This document shows positions 45,961 through 57,206 of a stretch of 64,000 nucleotides of DNA, piece by piece (the first letter of the stretch is position 1; each line of letters opens with the position of its first letter). This DNA comes from Lyophyllum atratum (taxonomy: Eukaryota; Basidiomycota; Agaricomycetes; Agaricales; Lyophyllaceae), in NCBI GenBank assembly GCA_014905825.1, contig JACGCN010000012.1:186001-250000 (forward strand), read 5' to 3'. The notes under the pieces are model-generated. The model saw nothing but the letters and a program-made list of their open reading frames with translations. It had not been told where the DNA came from and searched no databases. Both the position numbers and the translations under genes were made by a program.

Positions 45961-47076
45961 ATGCAAAGCGGCCTCCACTCCTCCTACTACGACCCTTCAT
46001 CGCACTACAACCGGTATTCCAGGGGATCGTCGGCCGCACAACAACGCGCACTTGCACAGCAAAGGGCACTTGAACAGCAACGCGCTCAGCAACGTCTTTC
46101 CCAGCGATCGCGTCGCTCCCAATACCTCCCCAGTGACGATGAAGATTACACCAGTGATGGGGGATCCTACTACGATTACGGTCCACGCGAGCGGATGTAC
46201 GCCGATGGTCTGAGAAGAAAAGAGGCACTCGAGCAGAGACGTAGAGAAGAGGAGACGTACAACCGGAAGCGTCAGGAGCAGGCCAGACAGGAGCAGATGG
46301 CGAGGGAGCAGGAAGAAATGCGTCGGGAACAGCAGAGGCAAACCGACCGACAGTCCCAACAGCGTCAACAGGTATGTAATTGGATAGCATACTTCGTGGT
46401 GTCGTCCAAGAACTTACACCGCTTCCAGAGCCGTAAACGACAGAGTCGTTCACGATCAGCGGGTCGCCCTCAGACCACGGCTCCTCCACGTCAGGCGCCA
46501 AGTCAGCCTCCAACTCCCGCGCCCGCGCCCGCGCCCGCACCTGCGCAAATCCCACAAGCCCTACAAACCGCCCACGCCGCTCCCTCTCCGCTCCCTTCAC
46601 GCCCAAGGTCTCCCCCAGCCCCAGAGCGTCTCGATGAAGCCGCCACTACCATACAAACCGCATACCGCATCCGCCGCTCCCTCAGTACGCTCAATGACCT
46701 TGAGCGTGAATTCAAATATCTCAAGAACCACTTCACCCTACCCGAGAAGATAGACTTCCAAGGTCCAGATGGGATCGTCACCGTCACACCTCCCCCAAAT
46801 CTACCACTCGATGCTCCCGTCCCAGACGACGTCCCTATCCCCAAGCTCGCTTATAACAAGACGAACTACGATCTCCTCAGTTATATCGAGTCTCTAAATC
46901 GTTTGCTTACCAAACTTGACGGAGTGGAAAGCTGGGGAGATCCGACTGTGCGCAAGCGCCGGCGATGCATAGTCGGCAGGGTAGAGGCTGAGGCGAGCCG
47001 CGTAGAAGCGTATTGGAAGCAGGCGTGGCTGGCACACGTTGCGGAGGAGCGCAGAGAAGATAGGACGAAAAGATAG
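45961..47076 (+). CDS. IQ-motif and BAG-domain protein
   Basis: Probable Hsp70 co-chaperone of about 350 aa. A Gln/Arg-rich, likely coiled-coil N-terminal half (QQRALAQQRALEQQRAQQR, then EEETYNRKRQEQARQEQ) is followed by a Pro/Ala-rich spacer with a PAPAPAPAPA run. An IQ-like motif (ATTIQTAYRIRRSL) comes next, then a C-terminal helical bundle (YIESLNRLLTKLDGVESWGD, RVEAEASRVEAYWKQ) fitting a BAG domain, which contacts the Hsp70 ATPase domain. The intron 46372-46428 (gtatgt to ttccag) is 57 bp, a multiple of three and free of stops, so retention would add 19 residues. The start MQSGLHSSYYDPS follows a short leader. Confidence 0.75.
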   Translation: MQSGLHSSYYDPSSHYNRYSRGSSAAQQRALAQQRALEQQRAQQRLSQRSRRSQYLPSDDEDYTSDGGSYYDYGPRERMYADGLRRKEALEQRRREEETYNRKRQEQARQEQMAREQEEMRREQQRQTDRQSQQRQQVCNWIAYFVVSSKNLHRFQSRKRQSRSRSAGRPQTTAPPRQAPSQPPTPAPAPAPAPAQIPQALQTAHAAPSPLPSRPRSPPAPERLDEAATTIQTAYRIRRSLSTLNDLEREFKYLKNHFTLPEKIDFQGPDGIVTVTPPPNLPLDAPVPDDVPIPKLAYNKTNYDLLSYIESLNRLLTKLDGVESWGDPTVRKRRRCIVGRVEAEASRVEAYWKQAWLAHVAEERREDRTKR

Positions 47077-47586
47077 ACGGAGTGTTGTAAGCTCCCACAG
47101 TCTGAAGCTATGTGTGGCCACTTGATAGAAATCGGTGAGCGCGCTGGCGACGCATACTTAGCAGTAGTTAGAACGTAATGCTTCATCGGCGAGTTCTGAA
47201 CATGGTTTTCACGTCAGAGTCTTGAGAAGGAGGTCCTCAACGGCGATTTGCGGATTTTGGTTTTGGGTCTATTCGCTGGGAACTTCCGACTTGCAGCCAA
47301 CTTGCAGCAGAAGATTCGGACTCCCGTTCAAGTTGGTAGTTACCGATAATTGGCTCTTGCTAACTCATGATGCCCGCGGACACCAGCTGCTTTATGTCTT
47401 AGATATTCTAGTGCCTTGGAATCCCCGCCAAATACTCTCATGAAGCAGCCCTGGTTGAACAGCACTTCTAAGCTGACCCCGATGGGTGACGCGTTGACGC
47501 GACGAGGTCACGTGATCGCGTATGTTTACTCGCCCCGCCGAGGAGGCTGACACGGTCGTCCTTCTTTACCTCTTACCATCACCACA
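47077..47586. other. Intergenic
   Basis: 510 bp without a supported gene. The last 40 bases are pyrimidine-rich (cgtccttctttacctcttacc) as in a fungal leader before the ATG at 47587. Confidence 0.4.
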
Positions 47587-48000
47587 ATGATTGCCCAAAT
47601 CCTCTCGTACCATGCCTTCTCAATACATCTCAGCTATAAGCTGACCGCTCGGTTTTTTGGCGAGCTGGCTCGCCTATCTCTCGGGTGTCATGCCGTTCCT
47701 GCGCCGATTCCAATCATCCTCGGCACCCCGACCTCCCCTCTTCATCTCAATCCGACACCGACTTCACTGGCCCAGCCTTCAGCCTCCATCTCGGACTGCG
47801 TTGACCTCCTCGCGTGGCCACTTGGGATCCTCATCCTCGCTTTGGGGATGTTCCTCAGCAGCAAAGCATTGGCGTGGATGTGGAGATCAGTACTGAGCTC
47901 CGCCTTCGAGCTACGCGTGCATCATGGATTTACCCTCGCCTTGGGAGGGCTCCTCAGTATCATAACGTGGGCGACCCTGCGGGGATTCACTTGTGTTTGA
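47587..48000 (+). CDS. Hypothetical protein with possible membrane segments
   Basis: A 137-codon frame whose ATG follows a good leader (caccacaATG). It has a hydrophobic stretch near residue 75-100 (LLAWPLGILILALGMFLS) and another near the end (TLALGGLLSIITWATL). A competing frame from 47657 also looks hydrophobic (LASWLAYLSGVMPFL), so introns may exist and the true reading is unsettled. No family recognised. Confidence 0.3.
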   Translation: MIAQILSYHAFSIHLSYKLTARFFGELARLSLGCHAVPAPIPIILGTPTSPLHLNPTPTSLAQPSASISDCVDLLAWPLGILILALGMFLSSKALAWMWRSVLSSAFELRVHHGFTLALGGLLSIITWATLRGFTCV

Positions 48001-48146
48001 CGTCAAGCTGGGCCTTCGTCATGCCCGATCCTTCGTGAATCATATGGACGACTTGTATTGGCCTCATCACGATTGTAACATTCCATTTGTCTACCGGAAC
48101 TCATATTGACTGCAGGCGTTGCTTTAATTGACCGGGTTGTTGAATC

Positions 48147-48758
48147 ATGGCTTCAGATTCCCAGCCCAGCCCTGTTGGTGAGTAGTTCGGTTTCCGACCT
48201 ATCTTCTACATGCGGCTGACTGTGAATCACCTTCGGTCATGTATCCGTTTTTCCGGTACCTCAAATTCTTCAAGGATTTCTTCAAATACCTAGACTTGGC
48301 AATGCTCGCCATCAACATATCTGCACACCTTTTGCCGCGACCCAAGCAAAAAATCTTTTCCTGGCTCCGCTGGAGTCATCTCCCCGGGCTCGATATCCGA
48401 CACAGATCTAGACAGGCTGCTCAATTGGGAGGCAACTCAATCAAGCACATCTTGCCCTTGCAGACGCGAACAGACGGCTTTCGATGCTCCAGGCGGGGAT
48501 TGATCAGCTTACTCATGCCGAACTTGTGCTTCATGCTCAAGTTTTGCCTCCTAGCTGTAAGTCGCCTGGTTACTGCTTCTCGTTCCTTGCTCATGCCATT
48601 GTTCTTAGATGCCGAAGTCTCACAAGAAGTCGCTTCTAGCGGTAAATCCCCGGTTTCATTGGCTTTCGACAAATGCTCATATTGATCGTGTAGATGCCCA
48701 AGCTTTGGCAGAAGGCGCCTTCGACGAGTGGTCGGCCTCGATCGTCTCTGGGCTATGA
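48147..48758 (+). CDS. Short coiled-coil protein, about 89 aa
   Basis: Four-exon model: 48147-48177 (MASDSQPSPV), 48416-48556, 48609-48641 and 48694-48758. It gives RQLNQAHLALADANRRLSML, QAGIDQLTHAELVLHAQVLP, PPSYAEVSQEVASSDAQ and GAFDEWSASIVSGL, then TGA at 48756-48758. All four joins keep frame and use GT-AG. Heptad-like Leu/Ala spacing suggests a coiled coil. The first intron (238 bp) is long for this genome, so an extra small exon may be hidden in it. Family unknown. Confidence 0.55.
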
Positions 48759-49639
48759 TTGATCCTAGGGAATGAGATGTGTTGGGCACGTTCGCTATAC
48801 TACGGACAGTGATCCGGGTTCTCGTTATGTCATTTCAGGACGATCGACCCCTTCATACTTTGCCTATCCACATCATCAATGCATCGAGTCAAAAAGAACC
48901 CCATCAGGTTCTGTGCGCTCTATGCCAAGATGTGCGAGCCGTTTGTCCTTCAGAACTCAAAAACATTCGTGATGCAGGAGTGATTATTGGAATTCATCTG
49001 TACGTCAGGTATACCTTCTGTTTCCTTTAATGGTCCTCTGACATGTATCGCTATGAATCAATGGTCGACGTACCTCGCAGATCCATTACACCGCGTCCGC
49101 GCGTGCGAGCCGTTTTCCCTTCATGTTCAACGGTAGGGCTTGGTTGCCTCATGCTAACGCGTGCGAGCCGATCTTCCAGGTCCAGAGAACTTTACTGTAG
49201 GGGCACCATCAATTTGCAGGTCCTCCAGGCCCTCATTCCTCTTCTGACCTTCACCGACGGGATCGGGTTGCAACGGAGCTTACTACGACCTAGGTGCTCC
49301 GTGTCCGCTGTCAACAGAGGACAGCCTAGTTTTTCTCTATGTCCGAGGAGCCTTTGCATCGAGGCCCCCATCATCAAGATCAGGACATACCGATAGGCAC
49401 CCACGCGAAGGGATCCTAAAAAGCTTCGAGTTTCTTGTCTGTCTGCTACTCGAGCCTCGGGATCTGCGGGCGAGGGCGAGACCAGGATTTCGGCCACCCT
49501 CAACGTCAGCTGCAACAATCATTCGCGGGTCTCGGTCTCCGTGGACCCTTCATATGGCGCCGTCCGTGTTATCTGCTTTTGCTCAGAGGGTTTCAGACCA
49601 ATAGGAGAGTCAAAACTCGACTCTTTCGGAGTATTCGCG
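48759..49639. other. Coding-like exons, no settled gene model
   Basis: Plus-strand pieces look like protein: LHTLPIHIINASSQKEPHQ with CALCQDVRAVC and SELKNIRDAGVIIGIHL (after an acceptor at about 48839), then FPFMFN joined to GPENFTVGAPSIC, and a long open stretch containing YYDLGAPCPLSTEDSLVFL, to about 49590. They probably belong to one spliced gene that I could not assemble. No domain recognised beyond a possible short Cys pair. Confidence 0.35.
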
Positions 49640-49916
49640 ATGTCCAAAGCTACCTTCTTTGCTGTTGTCCTTGCCTTGGCCTCTGTTGGCGCTCCCGCTG
49701 TGGTGGCCCCGAACGCTGAAGCCAAGCAGACGATTATTCACTGTACGTACCATTCCCCATGCATCCAAGAGGTGTTCATTGTTATTCATAACTGTGCTTT
49801 GGCAACGAAGGCGGCGGATTACTCGGAGAGGTAAGTAATCCCCTCTAAGCTTCGAGTCATCGACTTGCTCACTCTTATTTGACGCATTAGATGTGTAAGC
49901 TCGTGTGATCGTCTTT
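49640..49916 (+). CDS. Small secreted cysteine-containing protein
   Basis: The ATG at 49640 opens a clear signal peptide (MSKATFFAVVLALASVGAP) and a short mature part (PNAEAKQTIIHC). If translation continues to the splice at 49833 (ag|gtaagt, acceptor ttag), the end is NCALATKAADYSERCVSSCDRL, with five Cys and 72 aa. A second strong donor (gtacgt) just after TIIHC could instead skip about 68 bases to a weaker aag acceptor and give a shorter end, IIHCGGLLGEMCKLV. Without either splice the frame stops at 49834. Unknown family. Confidence 0.5.
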
Positions 49917-50748
49917 GATCTGTGGCGAAAGGCGAAACTCATCTCTATCTGCGGTCTAGGCCCACGTACTGGTGGCTGGAAATGCTGCGGTCCATTTGTA
50001 CCATTGCTGGGCGGAATGTACGCCTGCCCTCTTTGCTTTTCTTTCCTCCACCTGACTGCCTCATACTAGTTGTCTCCGGATTGCTCCTGGCCAGCCCTGT
50101 CCCTACTGAAGTAATGGGACGGAGGGAGAGAAGCAGAGGCGACTTCTTGCGCAAATTTATCTTGACTATCTTCGACATCTTTTTGCATGGCGTGGCTTCA
50201 CTTCACCCTTCTCTTTGTAGATCTCGTTATACCTAGGCCTGGCTGCAAATCGGACATGACTATCAAATCAGGCGGATTCTCGTCCAGGATATGAAGGATA
50301 TTCTGTGTCCTCTGTTCTATTCTATTCTCGGGGCCAAGTTGTCAATTAGGGGACTCTTCATGGTGCGGACGGGCGGCTGTGGAGATGTCGGACCTTCGTC
50401 TCTGGATTCGCAAGGCCCGTGATTCTCTCGGCCAGGACTTCTTCCAGATCCGTGCGGGCGCGCTATTCTTTCTGGTACCGACGGCCCTGATACTCGAGCA
50501 GCGATCACTCTATATCATCGCACACAAAACCATACCTCAAAACCATGTTACAATCTATCAAACCTGTCTCTTGCCTTGCAACTTGACCTGCCGTCCATGA
50601 AAAGAAACTTCATATCATGATTTCCGGAGGAAAGAGATACATTAGGGCGTCCTACGCTTTCTAATTAACATCGTGGTATACATTTTGATCTAAATAGACG
50701 ATAAGCATCATTATGGCGCCAGCTACAAGTGGGCTACTCACCTCAAGT
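49917..50748. other. Intergenic or unresolved
   Basis: About 0.8 kb. A plus-strand stretch near 49960-50060 reads GPRTGGWKCCGPFVPLLGG in one frame but has no start or splice support. Nothing else recognised. Confidence 0.35.
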
Positions 50749-53700
50749 TCAGCTGCACCATTTACGTGCATTCTGGAAGATTCTGAACCAAGGCCCAGTT
50801 CCCTTCCACGTATCTGCGAACGACGGCGGATACCAGCTGTTGCTCTCCAGAGACGCCACCCGCTCTGGATGTGGCATGAGCGCCAGTACGCGCCCGTTGG
50901 GTGTCTGAATGCCAGTGATCCCTCCAGGACTGCCGTTCGGGTTTGATGGATAAAGCTCCGTAGGCTTCCCCTGCGAATCGATGTACCTAACCGCGACCAA
51001 ACCCTGCCCTTCGAGCCGCTGACGTTGATCCTCTGAAGCAAACGCCACCCTTCCTTCCCCGTGCGCCACAGCGACGGGCAACTTCGACCCCACCATGTCG
51101 CTAAAGAATACAGATGCCCGGGTAACCTCCGTATCCACAATCTCCACCATCGAAGCGCGCCCCTCGAATCGCTCAGCCCTGTTAGGTTTGAAGTCTGGCC
51201 AATCCTGCGCACCAGGGATAATTTCGCGGAGGTGGCTCAGGAATTGGCAGCCATTGCACACAGCGAGTGTAAATGTATTATCGCGAGCGAAGAAGTCAAC
51301 GAACTCCTTGCGTGCTGTTTCGTTGAGAAGCACGGAATGTGCCCACCCTTTGCCTGCGCCAAGGACGTCACCATAGGAGAATCCGCCGCAGGCAGCGAGA
51401 CCCGCGAAATCGCCGAGGCGCTTGCTGCCGGACATGATGTCGGACATGTGCACGTCGACGGCGTCGAACCCAGCAGCAGTGAATGCCCAGGCCATCTCTA
51501 CCTGGCCGTTGACGCCCTGCTCGCGAAGGATGGCGACCTTAGGCCTGCGGAACAGGTCGCGTGAGGGGGAGGGCGTGAAAGTGAGATCATAGAAGATGCC
51601 CGAGTGTGTTTCGTCTTTGATGAGGGAGAATTCTTCTTTGGCGCAGACGGGGTCGTCGCGAAGCGTTTGCATCTTGTACGACGTCTCCGCCCATATTTCC
51701 TGCAACTCTCCGCGACTAGTGGTCATGATGGGTTCGGCACCATAGATGATCGTGATGCTTTGGTCGTTGGGGAGTGCATTGACGCGGCCGATGGCATGAA
51801 TTGATGTGGATGGGAACCCTGAGTTGACGAAAACGCCTATGAGCTCCGGAAGCTGGGATTGGCGGACTTGCATGACCGCGCCGAGCTCCTCATTGAATAA
51901 TGTCGAGATAGGGTCTTGGCTGGAATGCAATGAATCCAGGGAGATCTCCACGCCCACCCGGCCGGCGAAGCACATCTCGGCTACAGTAGTGAATAGACCA
52001 CCGTCAGATCGATCGTGGTACGCCAAGACGAGGTCAGGATTGCTCGTTTTCACTTTCTGGCATCCCTCGAAGAAAGCCTTTAGAACAGCAGGACTCTCCA
52101 CATCCGGGCTTTCAGACCCAATCTCCTTGAAAACCTGGGCGAGAGCCGAACCACCGACGCGTTCCTTTCCATCCGCGAGATCAAAGAAAACGAGGCAAGT
52201 GCTTCCTTCGATACCCGTGCGCAGCTGCGGTGTCCATGTTGTTCTCACATCTTCCACCGGCGCGAACGCGGTCACAATCAAGGACAATGGCGAACTGACC
52301 TCTTTTTGTTCCTCCCCTTCCCTCCATTTCATCGACATCGACATCGAATCCTTCCCAACCGGTATCCCCACTCCCAATGCAGGGCATAATTCTGCGCCGA
52401 CAGCTTTCACAGCCTCATACAAAGCAGCCCCTTCTCCCTCCTTCGACGCCGCGCACATCCAGTTGGCGCTGAGCTTGACTTGGGAGAGTTTGCCGATCGT
52501 GGCAGCGGTGAGGTTCATGAGGGATTCGGCCACGGCCATGCGAGCTGATGCCGCGGGATTCAAGAGCGCCACAGGGGTCCGCTCACCCATTGCCATTGCC
52601 TCTCCGACCACGACGTCAAAGCCATACGAAGATCGAGTGACTGCGACATCCGCAACAGGGACTTGCCAAGGTCCTACCATTTGATCACGAGCGACTAAGC
52701 CGGTAATGGATCTATCTCCGATTGTGATGAGGAACGACTTGGAGCCGACGGAAGGTAGACGGAGCACGCGGTTCACAGCGACTTCGAGACGCTCCGGGAG
52801 GGAGGCTACTGTAGGCAGGTACTTGGATAAAGAGGTGTCGAATGCGATCTGAGCTGGTTTACGGGTGACGTCCTTTCTCGACATCTTGGGCGGCTTTCCG
52901 AATAGAGTCGACATCTTGAGCCGGATAACATCCTGCTTGAACAATCGATCTGTGACGACGAGCTCTTCCTCTGCAGTCGCAACGCCGACGATAGAAAAGG
53001 GGCAGCGTTCCCGCTTCGCGATCGCTTCAAAAGTCTGCACTTTATCGGCCGAGATTGCGAGGACATATCGCTCCTGGCTCTCATTACACCAAATTTCCAT
53101 GGGAGACATGGAAGAATCGGCCACCAAGACGTCACGGATCTCGAAAGTACCACCCAAGTCCGAGTCGTGGACCAGCTCTGGCAGGGCATTTGAGAGACCG
53201 CCAGCTCCGACATCATGGATGCTCTCAATAGGCGTCTCCTTGTCCAGCGCGACACACGCGTCGATGACCTGCTGACACCTCCTCTGCATCTCCGCATTAT
53301 CCCTCTGCACCGACGCAAAGTCCAATTCCGCCGAACTTGCCCCCGAAACCTGACTCGACGCTGCACCTCCTCCCAGCCCGATCAAGAGCCCAGGGCCACC
53401 CAGGACCACAATCTTCGACCCAGCGTTGATCCCCACCTTCTTCGCGAACTGGGGGCGGACGTTCCCGTACCCGCCTGCGATCATGATGGGCTTGTGGTAT
53501 CCCCTCACTTCGCGAGTTTCACCATCGCCGCTGACGGCGATGCTCTCAGAGAACGTCCTGAAGTACCCCGCGAGAGCTGGCCGGCCGAATTCATTGTTGA
53601 AGGCGGACGCGCCGAGTGGACCTTCGATCATGATGTCGAAGGCAGACGCGATGTGAGCGGGTCGGCCGAAGTCGGTTTCCCATGGCTGCTCGTAGCCGGG

Positions 53701-54831
53701 GATGAGTAGGTTGGAGACAGTGAAGCCAGACAGACCAGCTTTGGGACGGGATCCTCTACCCACGGCTCCTTCATCTCGTATCTCTCCACCTGAACCTGTG
53801 GCCGCGCCTGGATAGGGTGAAACAGCCGTGGGATGGTTGTGTGTTTCTACTTTGATTAGGATGGGGAGTTCCTCTTCGATCGATTGGTAGAGATTCCGGA
53901 GATCGGGGTTGGGTCCGGTAGAGGGTTCTTGAGACACGTAGAACCGTGGTGCGGAATGGCCGTGAAGCACCGCAGCGTTGTCGGAGTAGGCTGATATCGT
54001 GCCTGTGCCGCTGATCTTCTCTGTGTTTCGAATCATTTGAAATAGAGACGAATCGAGAGGTTGGCCGTCTATCGTCCATGAAGCGTTGAAGATTTTGTGT
54101 CTGCAGTGCTCGGAGTTGACCTGGGCGAACATGAATAGTTCGGCGTCGCTTGGGTTGCGGTCGATAGGGGACGGCCCTGTGATGTACGCGTCGACCAGAT
54201 AGTCGATTTCGTCTGATGCGAGTGCGAGGCCTAGGGTTTTGTTCGCTGATAAGAGTCTCTCCCTTGGGGTTCCCTCCTGCGTGCTCGAGCTCTTGAGATC
54301 GACGGTGCGAAGTGGTCGGGGGGTATTGCGAACGAAGATGGTGTCTTCCTTGGGGGAGGAGGTTACAACGACCTGCGTCATACGGTCGTGGATGGAGTTA
54401 GAGAACTTGTGTAGGTTATCTTGGATCGTAGTCGCTGTTTTCGTCGTGAAAGTGAACGCAATGCCACGCTCCAATCTTTCCACATGCGAGCTGAGATTGC
54501 ACAGGGCAGCGATGTCTGTGGCCTTGGTTGACCATGGCGACACGGAACCAGGTCGTGGGAGAACAAAGACGACATTTTGTTGGTTGGAAAGCTGCTCCCT
54601 GGTACCGGGTAGGGTGATATCATCGCCGTACGCGAGAAGTCGATCCAACGCTTTGCGAGGCGTCGAAGTGGGATCGGAAAGCTCTTCTTCGAGCGTCCCG
54701 GTCGTGCACTTCACGAGATGTATCCATATGGCGTCTACAGATGTTATGTCTGGACAGGTAGCTTGGATATTCTTGAGGAGCGCATCTCGCTTGGGCTGCG
54801 AGATCGATGATGAACCTGGTAGGACGAGCAT
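50749..54831 (-). CDS. ADE6: Phosphoribosylformylglycinamidine synthase
   Basis: Large fused purine enzyme (1,360 aa) for the fourth step of de novo IMP synthesis, converting FGAR, ATP and glutamine to FGAM. The long uninterrupted frame contains [50 protein letters not shown] and [19 protein letters not shown]. The C-terminal glutaminase domain follows ([20 protein letters not shown]), with the nucleophile Cys in AVCNGCQFL and the His/Glu pair in PHPER. The length matches the family. An upstream ATG at 54929 could add 16 residues: MESSRVAEGHREIE is followed by a GT-AG intron (54835-54887) that joins in frame two codons before MLVLPG. I kept 54831 because the conserved part starts there. No introns inside the main frame. 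Confidence 0.95.
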   Translation of the reverse strand: MLVLPGSSSISQPKRDALLKNIQATCPDITSVDAIWIHLVKCTTGTLEEELSDPTSTPRKALDRLLAYGDDITLPGTREQLSNQQNVVFVLPRPGSVSPWSTKATDIAALCNLSSHVERLERGIAFTFTTKTATTIQDNLHKFSNSIHDRMTQVVVTSSPKEDTIFVRNTPRPLRTVDLKSSSTQEGTPRERLLSANKTLGLALASDEIDYLVDAYITGPSPIDRNPSDAELFMFAQVNSEHCRHKIFNASWTIDGQPLDSSLFQMIRNTEKISGTGTISAYSDNAAVLHGHSAPRFYVSQEPSTGPNPDLRNLYQSIEEELPILIKVETHNHPTAVSPYPGAATGSGGEIRDEGAVGRGSRPKAGLSGFTVSNLLIPGYEQPWETDFGRPAHIASAFDIMIEGPLGASAFNNEFGRPALAGYFRTFSESIAVSGDGETREVRGYHKPIMIAGGYGNVRPQFAKKVGINAGSKIVVLGGPGLLIGLGGGAASSQVSGASSAELDFASVQRDNAEMQRRCQQVIDACVALDKETPIESIHDVGAGGLSNALPELVHDSDLGGTFEIRDVLVADSSMSPMEIWCNESQERYVLAISADKVQTFEAIAKRERCPFSIVGVATAEEELVVTDRLFKQDVIRLKMSTLFGKPPKMSRKDVTRKPAQIAFDTSLSKYLPTVASLPERLEVAVNRVLRLPSVGSKSFLITIGDRSITGLVARDQMVGPWQVPVADVAVTRSSYGFDVVVGEAMAMGERTPVALLNPAASARMAVAESLMNLTAATIGKLSQVKLSANWMCAASKEGEGAALYEAVKAVGAELCPALGVGIPVGKDSMSMSMKWREGEEQKEVSSPLSLIVTAFAPVEDVRTTWTPQLRTGIEGSTCLVFFDLADGKERVGGSALAQVFKEIGSESPDVESPAVLKAFFEGCQKVKTSNPDLVLAYHDRSDGGLFTTVAEMCFAGRVGVEISLDSLHSSQDPISTLFNEELGAVMQVRQSQLPELIGVFVNSGFPSTSIHAIGRVNALPNDQSITIIYGAEPIMTTSRGELQEIWAETSYKMQTLRDDPVCAKEEFSLIKDETHSGIFYDLTFTPSPSRDLFRRPKVAILREQGVNGQVEMAWAFTAAGFDAVDVHMSDIMSGSKRLGDFAGLAACGGFSYGDVLGAGKGWAHSVLLNETARKEFVDFFARDNTFTLAVCNGCQFLSHLREIIPGAQDWPDFKPNRAERFEGRASMVEIVDTEVTRASVFFSDMVGSKLPVAVAHGEGRVAFASEDQRQRLEGQGLVAVRYIDSQGKPTELYPSNPNGSPGGITGIQTPNGRVLALMPHPERVASLESNSWYPPSFADTWKGTGPWFRIFQNARKWCS

Positions 54832-54834
54832 TCT

Positions 54835-54887
54835 CTGTGCGAGATAGCCATGAGACTAGATAGCGAGAAAGGAAGTCGATTACGCAC
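54835..54887 (-). other. Probable 5' intron of ADE6
   Basis: Donor gtgcgta, acceptor gcacag, 53 bp, just upstream of the chosen start. It is either a leader intron or separates a 14-codon first exon. Confidence 0.5.
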
Positions 54888-55019
54888 CTCGATTTCACGG
54901 TGACCCTCAGCGACTCGAGACGACTCCAAGAGTTTGAGCAGAAAAACTTTTACTGGCGGAACAATCTAATCTTGGATTAGCCACGTGGGTGCCGAATCTA
55001 CCGATCACTCTATTTTGGG

Positions 55020-55214
55020 TTATGTGCTTCGGGCCAGGTTCCGTGATCGATATTTGGCAATTGCGGTTTCATCTCGTTTCTTGTCTTCGGCTTTCAGCTT
55101 CCTCCCCATGTACAACTCCACCACGCGCTCGGTGACGGCGTCTAAACCCCTGAATAAGTGCACCGTGAATGTTGTGGAACAAGATGCTTTCCTACTCCTG
55201 GCGCCGCCACTCAT
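55020..55214 (-). CDS. Possible 64-aa basic protein
   Basis: A short frame, MSGGARSRKASCSTTFTVHL, then FRGLDAVTERVVELYMGRKL and KAEDKKRDETAIAKYRSRNL. It is rich in Lys and Arg, looks helical in the second half and reads more like protein than the opposite strand. It lies upstream of ADE6 on the same strand. Unknown family; could be chance. Confidence 0.35.
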   Translation of the reverse strand: MSGGARSRKASCSTTFTVHLFRGLDAVTERVVELYMGRKLKAEDKKRDETAIAKYRSRNLARST

Positions 55215-55435
55215 GGTCTTCTGTTAATGTTCTTGATGTTGATGAACCTGGTGAAACAGCCTAGGGTCATGGCGGTATGATGTTTAGTATATGTATGTGC
55301 AGGCATATCAAGGCACGCCCATCATCCCCTTCTTCCTCCATCTCCCCTTCCTCAGTCTCCCTCTTCACGCCCCCCTGCTATAGCAGGTGTGGCCGGCACT
55401 CGCTTTACCCTCTCTTACATCGTGAATGGGAATAA

Positions 55436-56887
55436 ATGGCCAACAAGGTCTTCGTTGATGATACAGACCAAAGAGTAGTGTATTCTGGTGGGTGGTTCAT
55501 AGGTGGTAGCAAGGACGAGTTCGGGTATACCACGCATGGGACGACGTTTGCGGGGTCGACGGCGACGTTCACGTTCACTGGTGCGCTTTTGAATTGACAT
55601 TGCAAATTGTTGTGCTCTTTACACCCATCGTTAATAGGTTCTTCTGTCACTGTCTTTGGTACTATTCCAAATCGTGGAGCGGCGAGAAACCCGACGACAT
55701 CCACGTACAGCATCGACGGCTCCAAGCCTGTACAATTTACCGCCAGTCATCTCAGCGATGGAGTCCAATATAAGCAAGAATTCTTTCATTCACCTCAGCT
55801 ACCGCAAGGGCAACACACGCTGACTATCACTTCCACTACCGACAACACTTTCTTTTGGTTGGACTATTTCGAAGTTGACATTCCGGTCGGCGTCCCCCTC
55901 TTCCGCTCCGTTACTGGAACAGAAATTACACCCGCGCCGACACAGACACCCGCAATGTCCACAACTACCCTCACAAGCTTTGGAGATCAAATAGCGACTA
56001 CGATTCCCCCGACACCACCGCCTGCACTAAAAAATACCGCTGTGGACATTGACGATACCGACAATAGAATCATCTATGCCGGCGCTTGGCTGCTCAGTGG
56101 TGAGCCCGACGAAAACCAAGCGACGGCTCATGGATCCGCAGACCCTGGTGCCACAGCTACTTTAACATTCACAGGTATTTATAGCAGGTCCCTCTACAGT
56201 TTACGACTCAAGTATTGACGATCCCATGTAGGTTCATCTATCGCTGTCTACGGAACGATCACAGAGACTCGCCCTGGGTTTGGTGCCCGATTGTCCACAT
56301 ACACAATTGACGGCGCCAACCCCGTCGTATTCAGGCCTTCTCCTGCTGCCAACGTGTTGTACAAACAGCTGTTCTTCCAGTCGCCGACGTTGGGGGACGG
56401 GCAACATACTCTGGTTGTGACTGCTGGAGCGGGAGACCTTCCTTTGTGGCTAGACTTCTTCCAAGTCAATTCCTCGTCTTGTAAGTCCCTTTCTCAATGT
56501 CATTATGCATCGAAAAGGGTATTCATCTATCTACCGTCAGCTACGCCGACGACTTCCTTCTCGTCGATCATCGCCCCTGCCTCAAGCCAACCCTCGGACT
56601 CTTCCACACATCCCTTCCAGTTGACATCTTCCGGGTCATCAAGGCACGGGGGTGCGATCGCGGGTGGTGTTATTGGGAGTCTATTGTTCCTTGGCCTTGT
56701 CGCATTCATCGTATTCCGACGCCGACGAAAACAGCCACCAGTGTTTGTCCCTACCACTCCCGACCCAGGTACGTGTGGCTCTGTTCTATGCTTCGCAATG
56801 TTTACTGACAGCTTGGATTTAGGCTGGACTCCTGGTCCGACATGGACCAACGAGAAGCTTACGATGCGATATCAGGGAGGTGTTTGA
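55436..56887 (+). CDS. Membrane-anchored protein with two tandem beta-sandwich-like domains
   Basis: Unnamed architecture that I believe is common in agaricomycetes. Domain 1 starts VFVDDTDQRVVYSGGWFIGG and runs through ATFTFT, SSVTVFGTIPN, TSTYSIDGSKPVQFTA and FFWLDYFEV. Domain 2 repeats the plan: VDIDDTDNRIIYAGAWLLSG, ATLTFT, SSIAVYGTI, LSTYTIDGANPVVF and LPLWLDFFQV. A Ser/Thr-rich stalk leads to one transmembrane helix (GGAIAGGVIGSLLFLGLVAF, then IVF) and a short basic tail (RRRRK). Introns after each ATFTFT/ATLTFT phrase sit at the same place in both domains, which supports internal duplication. No signal peptide precedes the ATG at 55436, where an upstream in-frame stop lies immediately before. 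The carbohydrate-binding role often guessed for such folds is not shown here. Confidence 0.75.
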
Positions 56888-57206
56888 TGGGGGCCAGCGA
56901 GACTATTTTAATTTCTTAGGGTATTCACCGGTCCATTATTCTGATATAAGGAATAGATTTCACTTTCTGCAATCATTGGTATATTTCCGTCGATCGTCCT
57001 CGGTGAGGTAAGAAGTGCCGAGGACAACAATGACAAACAACGTCGCGTGCCATAAATGATGCATGGATGTGGACGCAGCACAGGTTGCGTTTGACCTGTC
57101 GCATTCATGATTCCTTGATTCCATCGATCACCGACCAACTTGGCCTGGCCTACTAACATTCCCTCAAATAGCCGCAGTCATCCCGGTTCCCGGCTGACCT
57201 TCCACC
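56888..57206. other. Intergenic
   Basis: 319 bp between two genes in the same direction, with no coding-like frame. It should contain the promoter of the phosphotransferase gene. Confidence 0.45.

Noticed and set aside
48421..48789. 122-codon minus-strand frame
   Set aside because: Opposite a plus-strand gene whose four exons splice cleanly in frame.
51806..52684. 292-codon plus-strand frame opposite ADE6, and similar long frames at 54239-54847
   Set aside because: Antisense shadows of a strongly conserved enzyme with biased codon use.
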